Assembly (NCBI GenBank): GCA_048939595.1
Contig: JBHLPI010000030.1
Span: 1 to 20,399 of the forward strand
DNA: 20,399 nt
Direction of reading: 5' to 3'
DNA from: Hermodarchaeum sp048939595
GTDB lineage: Archaea > Asgardarchaeota > Hermodarchaeia > Hermodarchaeales > Hermodarchaeaceae
How positions within the stretch are numbered: position 1 is the stretch's first letter; each line of letters opens with the position of its first letter. Positions 14,601-20,399 of this stretch are shown one piece after another. The position numbers and the translations under genes were made by a program. Below the pieces are notes generated by a model. The model had not been told where the DNA came from. It saw nothing but the letters and a program-made list of their open reading frames with translations, and searched no databases.

Positions 14601-14768
14601 TTACCCAAATCTAAGTTCGTGTGTTTCGGATTCATGACCGCACACAGGGCATTGGTATTTCTTTTTCTTGTACACACAAGCACGATGAAACGAGGCGTTA
14701 CAATTGGAGCATTTGATTGGTGTTTGAACCATCTTTCCGCACGCTTGACAGACATCATCGGAACTCAA
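14601..14768 (-). CDS. 55-aa C4HC3 zinc-finger protein (PHD/RING-like)
   Basis: The frame runs from TTG 14768 to TAA 14601-14603; an in-frame TAG at 14781-14783 leaves TTG as the only usual start, with AGGA 11 bases upstream. Cysteines and histidine fall at C7-x2-C10-x9-C20-x2-C23-x4-H28-x2-C31-x8-C40-x2-C43. Four pairs in the order C4HC3 are the cross-brace pattern of PHD, RING-CH and the prokaryotic RING families; CSNCNASFHRAC and CPVCG are characteristic pieces. The whole protein is little more than this domain with a short basic loop (YKKKKYQ) and an acidic tail. Such domains bind proteins, act as ubiquitin-type ligases, or bind nucleic acid. A different-frame ORF over the same bases has no such pattern. 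No ubiquitin, E1 or E2 gene lies in this window. Confidence 0.75.
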   Translation of the reverse strand: MSSDDVCQACGKMVQTPIKCSNCNASFHRACVYKKKKYQCPVCGHESETHELRFG

Positions 14769-14859
14769 AATATCACATTCCTATTAGATTAGTACCCACG
14801 AACTACATGATTAAACGTTTCTCTTGTATTTTTTTAGACTAATTATGCCTGTTGAAACC

Positions 14860-15786
14860 TTAGACTTCCTTCTCTTTGATGTAGGGGACTCCTATGGCCT
14901 TTGGTGGTATTGATCGCCGAATAATTCCCAAGGCAATAATGACTGAGACATAAGGAATCATTTGAATAAAATTCCCAGCCCCCACAAGGAAGTCCCACCC
15001 TGGGGCGATTTGTAAAGCGTAATTAAGGCCACTGGTAAAGCCAAAGAAAAGTCCGGCTATTAAGATTCCAATGGGATTCCAGTTTCCAAAGATCATCGCG
15101 GCAAGAGCAATGAAGCCGGCACCACTAGTCATCCCTTTCCCAAACCAGGAACCAAAGCCAATCGACATTTGGGCACCACCCATTGCAGCAAGTGCACCAC
15201 TTAGAAGTACTCCGTAAATTCGGTACCGTTCAACACTAATCCCAGCAGTATCTAGTGTACTGGGGTCTTCTCCGGAAGCACGGAGGCGAAGCCCGAAAGG
15301 TGTCCGATAAAGCACGAACCAGCAAATAGGCACCAGGGCGAACATGATGAAAATTAAGGGGGAGAGAAACCCAATGCCCGGAAGGTAAATCTCAGGAAGC
15401 GATGTAACTCCAGGAGATACTCCGCGTAATCCCCAGATAACAAAGAGCATTAACGTCGTAAATCCAGCTGCAAATAGGAGAATGCCTGTTCCGCTTACAA
15501 TGTGATTGCCTTTTAGTTTGACAGTTACTATTGCATGGATTGCAGCAACTAGCACTCCTGATATTATAGCCCCAAGGACACCCAACCATGGATTGTCTGT
15601 GAAGTAGGTTACCGCCACTGCCGCAAAAGCACCCATAAGCATGATACCTTCAAGGGCGATATTGACGATCCCTGACCTTTCAGAAAACATACCACCGAGC
15701 CCAGCGAGAACCAGGGGAGTTCCCACTTGAAGTGTTGAATTGATTATCCAACCAAAGAGAATGAGTGTCGCTGGATCAAATTGCAT
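14860..15786 (-). CDS. nupQ-like: BMP-type (nucleoside) ABC importer permease, second subunit
   Basis: Membrane subunit of the BPD_transp_2/LivH-type family as found in NupQ/YufQ and related nucleoside importers. The family segment SGIVNIALEGIMLMGAF (38-54) is intact, followed by about eight hydrophobic helices and the loop GLRLRASGEDPSTLDTAGIS (about 185-204) that contacts the ATPase. At 308 residues it has the usual length. The start ATG 15786 overlaps the end of the first permease gene by 11 bases, so the two are translated together. Last gene of the importer operon; its stop is followed by a short gap before the zinc-finger gene. Which permease-type paralogue it matches best cannot be set by eye. 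Confidence 0.92.
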   Translation of the reverse strand: MQFDPATLILFGWIINSTLQVGTPLVLAGLGGMFSERSGIVNIALEGIMLMGAFAAVAVTYFTDNPWLGVLGAIISGVLVAAIHAIVTVKLKGNHIVSGTGILLFAAGFTTLMLFVIWGLRGVSPGVTSLPEIYLPGIGFLSPLIFIMFALVPICWFVLYRTPFGLRLRASGEDPSTLDTAGISVERYRIYGVLLSGALAAMGGAQMSIGFGSWFGKGMTSGAGFIALAAMIFGNWNPIGILIAGLFFGFTSGLNYALQIAPGWDFLVGAGNFIQMIPYVSVIIALGIIRRSIPPKAIGVPYIKEKEV

Positions 15787-17386
15787 CCGTTTTCACCTCC
15801 ACAAAGGTAACACCCTGTCGATATAGGAGAAGGAAGCTCCATATCCCAAAGATGAGACCTAATACTCCTAAGACACTGAGTGGAATGAGGAGTGTACCAC
15901 CTAGCATGACCATAGTAGCGTACCCGATGACTATCCAAATAATCGCTGAAGGTATGATAGCAACACTCGACCACTTCTGTGTTGTCATAAGACCATAGAA
16001 TACAAAGAGCGATATGAGACCAAGCATCACTGCGAGGGTTGCTAGACCAACAAACATTGCGAAGAATGGATCAGTAAGAATCAAAGTGAAGATGTCACCG
16101 ATAAGCCCAGCCTGGACAAGAGCACCAAACATACCTGCACCAATAGCAATGCTAGCGATACCACCAATCAAGGCTACAATTGATCCGATGAAGATGGGAA
16201 AGGCTTTGATTGGGTCTTTTACAAGCCTTTTCGCCCATGTGATTCCTTTCTTCGCTAGCCACATGACGATTTTAGGTGCAGCAACGAAAAGCACAACTAG
16301 CCCTTGTATGACATCTACCATTTCGGCGGGAACGCCTCCAACCGTTTGCATGGGTATTGCACCAGCTCGGAGAAATCCGAAGAAAATGGCTCCTAAGAGC
16401 ACGCCTATGGGGTTATTCGCACCCAGTACAGCAACAGTGATACCGTCAAAACCAAGTCCCGCAGACCAACCATCTTGGAACCGATGATAGTATCCAAGAA
16501 TTTCAACGGCACCAGCAAGCCCTGCAAGGCATCCACTAAGGAAAAGCGAAATCACAATCATTTTCTTGGGATTAATTCCAGCTGCTTGAGCAGCAGACTC
16601 ATTCTTACCAACTGCTCGCATCTCATAGCCGAGGACAGTGTTTCTGAGAAGGATCCAGATTACAATAACAGCAAAGATGCCAATAACAAACCCAAAATTG
16701 AGGAAATTTGACCCGAGGATTTTAGCGAGCTCAGCTGTGGGAAAGATGAGGGGAGTTCGAGCTTGTGGTTGAACTTGTCCTGGTTCTTGAAGTGGTCCAG
16801 CTGCTAGCCATTGAGTAAAAAGAGTCGCAACAAAAGTCATCATCATCGTAGTTACAACTTCATGCGCTCCTCGATACGCTTTCAATAATGCTGGGACGAG
16901 GGCCCATAAACCGCCTATGATGAAGCCAGCCACTAAAGCAATAAAAGGATGAATAACCGGTGGCAACAAGATCATAAAACCGACAACCGTTGCAGCCATC
17001 GACCCAATATATAGCTGACCTTCAGCACCAATATTGAAGAGTCCAGCTTGGAAGGCCAACGCTACTGCAAGACCAGTAAATATGAGAGGAGTTGCATACC
17101 AGAAAATGAGATCAGCTCGAGCAAAGGCTCCAAGAATCAGAGTTCGAAACGCTATGAATGGATTATATCCTGTCGCAAGCATTATCAAGGATGTAGCAAA
17201 AATCGCGAGTATGATAGACATAATTGCCCATCCGATTTGAAGCAATCCTCGCTTGAGATTAGACCACCTAAAAAAGCCTATGAACTGGAAATAGAGACCT
17301 CTAAAAAATTCAGAAACCCCGCTTCTGTCCCTATGCGTTTCTTCCACTCTCATTTCAGAATTCGGAGTTACTTTGTCGTCATTCAT
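15776..17386 (-). CDS. nupP-like: BMP-type (nucleoside) ABC importer permease, first subunit, with C-terminal membrane extension
   Basis: First membrane subunit, NupP/YufP type. The family motif AGLFNIGAEGQLYIGS (114-129), the helical region HEVVTTMMMTF (175-185) and the coupling loop MRAVGKNESAAQAAGIN (256-272) are present. The core ends near residue 375. Relatives usually stop at about 350-370, but here residues about 395-530 add four or five more hydrophobic helices and a short polar tail, making 536 residues. The N-terminus carries about 45 polar residues before the first helix. The start ATG 17386 overlaps the ATPase stop by 4 bases (ATGA). The added part could be a fused small membrane protein or a regulatory segment; its role is unknown. 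Confidence 0.92.
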   Translation of the reverse strand: MNDDKVTPNSEMRVEETHRDRSGVSEFFRGLYFQFIGFFRWSNLKRGLLQIGWAIMSIILAIFATSLIMLATGYNPFIAFRTLILGAFARADLIFWYATPLIFTGLAVALAFQAGLFNIGAEGQLYIGSMAATVVGFMILLPPVIHPFIALVAGFIIGGLWALVPALLKAYRGAHEVVTTMMMTFVATLFTQWLAAGPLQEPGQVQPQARTPLIFPTAELAKILGSNFLNFGFVIGIFAVIVIWILLRNTVLGYEMRAVGKNESAAQAAGINPKKMIVISLFLSGCLAGLAGAVEILGYYHRFQDGWSAGLGFDGITVAVLGANNPIGVLLGAIFFGFLRAGAIPMQTVGGVPAEMVDVIQGLVVLFVAAPKIVMWLAKKGITWAKRLVKDPIKAFPIFIGSIVALIGGIASIAIGAGMFGALVQAGLIGDIFTLILTDPFFAMFVGLATLAVMLGLISLFVFYGLMTTQKWSSVAIIPSAIIWIVIGYATMVMLGGTLLIPLSVLGVLGLIFGIWSFLLLYRQGVTFVEVKTDAI

Positions 17387-18975
17387 CGTACTGACTCCTT
17401 TGCAATTGCTTCCTCAGTTTCTCCTGCCATCAGGAGTCCCAATTCTCGCTCATCTGTTTCTTCTGGCATTTTTATGGCTACGATCTTTCCTTCAAAGATG
17501 ACGGCGATTCGATCTGCTACGTTACGTACCTCATCTAAGTCAGCTGAAATCAAAAAAATCGCCACACCCTGATCACGCATCCGGATGAGAGCATTGTGAA
17601 TATATTCAGTTGCCCCAACATCAAGACCTCGAGTTGGATTTGATGCGAGGAGTAGCTTGGGATTTGTTCCCATCGCTCGTGCAGCAATGACCTTTTGCTG
17701 GTTTCCCCCAGAGAGTGTGGATACAGGCTCATCGATATTTCGTAGTCGAATTGAATAGTCTTTTACAAGGTGATTTGAATAGTCATCAATATTAGCAGCA
17801 TTTAGAAATGAATTCATCGGTCCAATAGCAAAGGGAGGGCGATATTGTCCACCCAGAATGAGATTCTCTTTTATTGAAAAATCTAAAATTAATCCACGTT
17901 TTTGTCGATCCTGAGGGATATAACCAACACCTATACGTCGAACCTTCCGAGTTTTGTATTTGGTAATTCGTTCCCCTTCGATGTAAATTTCGCCAGTAGT
18001 AGGTTTTCGAAGCCCCCAGATGGCTTCAACGAGTTCGCGTTGCCCATTCCCATGGACACCTGCCAAACCAAGAATTTCACCCGCTTTGATTTCAAAAGAC
18101 ACTCCTCGAACAGCAGGAAGCCCTCGATCATCGCGAACATGGAGATTATCTACTTGGAGCACTGGAGCACCAGGTTTAGCCGGGGTCTTTGCCACGCGAA
18201 AGACGACTTTCCGTCCCACCATCATTTCAGCTAATTGCTCTCGTGAAGTATCTTTCCTGTTTACAGTTCCAACAAGCTCACCATCACGGAGAACTGTGAT
18301 ACGATCACAAAGTGCCATGGGTTCGCGAAGTTTGTGTGTAATGAGGATGATTGTTTTTCCTTCTTCACGGAAGGTCTCAAGCGTCTCAAAAAGTTCATCG
18401 ACTTCTTGAGGAGTCAAAACAGCAGTGGGCTCATCAAGAATGAGAATATCTGCTTGGCGATAAAGAATCTTAATAATTTCAACTTGTTGCTGCTGGCCAA
18501 CTGAAAGATCTTGAATCTTAGCACGAGGATCGATGTTGAGGGCGTTTTCTTTGCTAATGCGCCTGATTTCTCTTTCAGCTCCTTTAAAATCCGTAGGCAT
18601 CATAGGATTTACGCTTGGCTTCCAGACACGTAAGTTAGCCATTAGGTTCAAATACATCGGCTCGGCGCCTATTATGACATTCTCAGTGACAGTTAGATTT
18701 GGAATTAGTTTGAAGTGTTGATGGACCATTCCGATTCCGTAGCGAACAGCATCGTGAGGGGATTTGAAATTCACTTCTTGTCCTCGAACCCTGATTGTTC
18801 CTGATGTTCGTTCAATTAAACCATATAAGACGTTCATCAGAGTAGTTTTTCCAGCTCCATTTTCTCCTAATAGGCCATGGACTTCACCTTCTTTGATATG
18901 TAGGGTGATGTCCTTGTTTGCTTGAACATTTCCAGGAAATATCTTCCAGATGTGTTCGACTTCAATGGCATTCAT
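17383..18975 (-). CDS. nupO-like: BMP-type (nucleoside) ABC importer ATPase, two ABC domains
   Basis: Duplicated ATPase energising the importer, as in NupO/YufO and RbsA. First domain: Walker A GENGAGKTT (37-45), signature LSVGQQQQ (157-164), Walker B ILILDEPT (177-184), H-loop THK. Second domain: a degenerate Walker A GVHGNGQRE without the lysine, signature LSGGNQQKV, and Walker B LLLASNPTRGLD. A weakened second Walker A is normal in this family. There is an insert of about 30 residues (about 103-135, EPMYLNLMANLRVW and on) before the first signature. Start ATG 18975. Lies 160 bases behind the binding-protein gene and overlaps the first permease gene by 4 bases. Confidence 0.95.
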   Translation of the reverse strand: MNAIEVEHIWKIFPGNVQANKDITLHIKEGEVHGLLGENGAGKTTLMNVLYGLIERTSGTIRVRGQEVNFKSPHDAVRYGIGMVHQHFKLIPNLTVTENVIIGAEPMYLNLMANLRVWKPSVNPMMPTDFKGAEREIRRISKENALNIDPRAKIQDLSVGQQQQVEIIKILYRQADILILDEPTAVLTPQEVDELFETLETFREEGKTIILITHKLREPMALCDRITVLRDGELVGTVNRKDTSREQLAEMMVGRKVVFRVAKTPAKPGAPVLQVDNLHVRDDRGLPAVRGVSFEIKAGEILGLAGVHGNGQRELVEAIWGLRKPTTGEIYIEGERITKYKTRKVRRIGVGYIPQDRQKRGLILDFSIKENLILGGQYRPPFAIGPMNSFLNAANIDDYSNHLVKDYSIRLRNIDEPVSTLSGGNQQKVIAARAMGTNPKLLLASNPTRGLDVGATEYIHNALIRMRDQGVAIFLISADLDEVRNVADRIAVIFEGKIVAIKMPEETDERELGLLMAGETEEAIAKESVR

Positions 18976-19090
18976 CCTAGTCGCCTCGGTACACGTAGAA
19001 TCGGCACGAGCATTCCATCATAGAACGTCGAATGATACCCAAGTGCCATTTTCTAGTATTTAATCTCAATGCTCGTCAACCAAAAAAACT

Positions 19091-19131
19091 AGAAAAAGAA
19101 AGGGAGAGGGGCCTACTGGCCCACTCTTTTT
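19091..19131 (-). terminator. Hairpin plus T-tract behind the binding-protein gene (terminator or attenuator)
   Basis: Immediately after the binding-protein stop, the minus strand forms GGGCC-AGTA-GGCCC (19109-19122). The stem extends by AGAG/CTCT across a one-base bulge (to 19105-19127). It is followed by CCCTTTCTTTTTCTAG and a second T-run (TTTTTTT, near 19082-19088). In operons with a highly expressed binding protein, such a structure lets most transcripts stop while some read through to the transporter genes. Function inferred. Confidence 0.6.
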
Positions 19132-19135
19132 TCAG

Positions 19136-20260
19136 CTACAACCAAACAAGATCAGTTGGAACAGAATAGGTTCCGTTAATAATGCCTTGTGCAATCATAG
19201 CAATTTTGTTTTGGTCAGTTGTTGAAACCGCCCAGTTAGTTCCGAGTAGTGTGTTGTTCATTTCCCACCCAACACCACCATTTGCTAAGTTCCAGAAGGA
19301 AAGCCCGGCGATGCTTGAACCGCCAATCACCTTTTGGACGATGGTTTGGTTAATGGCAACATCTACACGCTTCAACATAGAAGTCAATACTGCTGTTGGA
19401 GCTACAGGATTGTCTGGATCAGCTGTGCCAAGATACATTTGTGGACTGTCGACACCAATGGCCCAGACGGGACCGATGGTTGCGTTGTTTTTAATGGCTG
19501 AGTCAATGACTCCAAGGCCAGAACGTCCGGCTGCAGCAAAGATGATATCGAAACCTGTGGTATATAGACCATCCGCGAGGGTTTCTGCATAACCTGGGTT
19601 AGCCCAGTCACCTACCCACGCATTGTCTACGTTGGCTGTTTGGGTCGCGTTCATTGCAATGCCAGGGACGGTGATGTTGGCTCCGTAGAAGTATCCGGCA
19701 GCAAATTCGCGGATAAGTGGGATATCCATTCCGCCCACGAAGGCGATGTTACCTGTGGCGGTGTATATTCCAGCAAGGGCGCCTACAAGGGCAGAACCCT
19801 CATTTGCTGAGAAGAGAATTGATCGAACATTGGTATAGTTAACAGGATCGATGTACATGTCGACGATTGCAAATTCTTGTGTAGGATGATCTGCAGCAAC
19901 TGCCATGACGGCATCAGCTTGGTCAAATCCAATACTGATAATTAGATCATAGGGATTAGCTAGTCCTGCATGCTCTGCATAAGCCCGTAAGAAGGGCTCA
20001 TATTCAGCGATGGCAGTAGGCTCAACATAGGTGTAGTTGACATTGAAATCGTTGTGGGCCATTACAGCACCAGCGTAACATCCGTCGTTGAATGATTTGT
20101 CACCAAGACCACCTGTAGCAAACACGATCGCTACTTCATCGGGGTTATCAATAGGAGTAGGCGGAATTGGTGGGAAGAAGATAAAGATGGCCGCAGCGCC
20201 AACTGTAACCACTATGATAATCACTATTAGAATAACGGCTATGAGTGAATTTCGTTTCAT
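19136..20260 (-). CDS. nupN-like: BMP-family (PnrA/NupN-like) nucleoside-binding protein, anchored by an N-terminal helix
   Basis: Extracytoplasmic substrate receptor of the importer. The start is ATG 20260, 8 bases behind GGAGGAG; the 41 further codons upstream precede the ribosome site and are discarded. Product 374 aa. Residues 5-29 are one strongly hydrophobic helix followed by a Pro-rich spacer (PPIPPTP); there is no lipobox cysteine, so the protein is held by this helix. BMP motifs are ATGGLGDKSFNDGCYAG (48-64), IISIGFDQADAV (107-118), EGSALVGALAG (154-164), FVGGMDIP (174-181), WAIGVDSPQ (266-274) and TSMLKRVDVAI (293-303). Asp54, Asn58, Asp271 and Lys297 fall in motifs that bind purine nucleosides in PnrA-type proteins. 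Substrate by analogy: nucleosides; other BMP ligands are not excluded. First gene of the operon. Confidence 0.93.
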   Translation of the reverse strand: MKRNSLIAVILIVIIIVVTVGAAAIFIFFPPIPPTPIDNPDEVAIVFATGGLGDKSFNDGCYAGAVMAHNDFNVNYTYVEPTAIAEYEPFLRAYAEHAGLANPYDLIISIGFDQADAVMAVAADHPTQEFAIVDMYIDPVNYTNVRSILFSANEGSALVGALAGIYTATGNIAFVGGMDIPLIREFAAGYFYGANITVPGIAMNATQTANVDNAWVGDWANPGYAETLADGLYTTGFDIIFAAAGRSGLGVIDSAIKNNATIGPVWAIGVDSPQMYLGTADPDNPVAPTAVLTSMLKRVDVAINQTIVQKVIGGSSIAGLSFWNLANGGVGWEMNNTLLGTNWAVSTTDQNKIAMIAQGIINGTYSVPTDLVWL

Positions 20261-20388
20261 TTTTTTGGCTCCTCCAATCGACCTCTTCCAGAAATAGCAT
20301 CTTTGCTTAAAGAAGTATTGTTCACTTATTTGAGCCGACTTATTTCTGGTATGGTCCAAAGAGCTTGAAATGTGTAGAAGCAAAGGAG

Positions 20389-20397
20389 TATAAAAAT
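20389..20397 (-). promoter_or_regulatory. Probable TATA box of the importer operon
   Basis: The minus strand reads ATTTTTATA at the edge of the window, about 129-137 bases before ATG 20260. It predicts transcription from near 20366 and a leader of about 105 bases. Weaker AT-rich stretches closer to the gene (for example near 20305-20312) cannot be excluded as the real TATA. Confidence 0.4.
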
Positions 20398-20399
20398 AT

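Noticed and set aside
14573..14758. 61-aa minus-strand ORF with ATG start over the zinc-finger gene
   Set aside because: It is read in another frame, breaks the cysteine pairs and has no family-like pattern; the TTG-start frame with eight metal ligands explains the conservation-like signal better.
15744..16711. Several plus- and minus-strand ORFs of 60-157 codons inside the importer permeases
   Set aside because: They are shadows of strongly supported membrane protein genes, without ribosome sites or recognisable domains.
20261..20383. Longer N-terminus of the nucleoside-binding protein
   Set aside because: The extra 41 codons lie before a perfect ribosome site and do not resemble a signal sequence.

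Overview
The window looks archaeal. TATA-like boxes lie about 22-60 bases upstream of most starts, several genes begin with GTG or TTG behind GGAGG/GAGGG-type ribosome sites, surface proteins are held by single membrane helices rather than a lipobox, and the cell-surface and small zinc-finger proteins are of kinds common in Asgard and related archaea. The Asgard placement is inference; no rRNA or marker gene is present.

Layout. 3-1105 (+): 3' end of a gene with a glycosidase-like C-terminal beta domain, coupled to an unrecognised 263-aa gene. 1109-2065 (-): secreted, membrane-anchored caspase/legumain-like (clan CD) protease with an EF-hand-type loop. 2223-5915 (-): two-gene ABC system, MacB/LolD-type ATPase plus a 934-aa FtsX-type permease. 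5977-6928 (-): ARPP-1 domain protein whose conserved N-terminus continues upstream of any usable start. 7055-12023 (-): block centred on a GH38 mannosidase resembling mannosylglycerate hydrolase, with two 2-helix membrane proteins sharing a C-terminal helical motif and a small, previously uncalled membrane ORF directly behind the mannosidase. 12171-12422 (+): 83-aa unknown protein. 12519-13838 (-): surface-anchored phospholipase D-family protein with two HKD motifs. 14094-14576 (+): unrecognised cytosolic protein. 14601-14768 (-): 55-aa C4HC3 (PHD/RING-like) zinc-finger protein, readable only from a TTG start. 14860-20260 (-): complete BMP-family (PnrA/NupNOPQ-type) ABC importer, probably for nucleosides: binding protein, double ATPase and two overlapping permeases, with a strong hairpin plus T-tract between binding protein and ATPase.

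How they fit together. The importer and mannosidase point to scavenging of nucleosides and mannosyl compounds. The C13-like protease, PLD protein and FtsX-type permease act at or outside the membrane. The most notable points are the uncalled zinc-finger gene, two genes 1.3 kb apart that both need the same one-base shift in an A-run just after a well-placed ATG, an array of 7-base repeats plus a perfect palindrome in the ARPP-1 promoter, and a helical C-terminal motif shared by three proteins. No tRNA, rRNA, CRISPR array or insertion sequence was seen.
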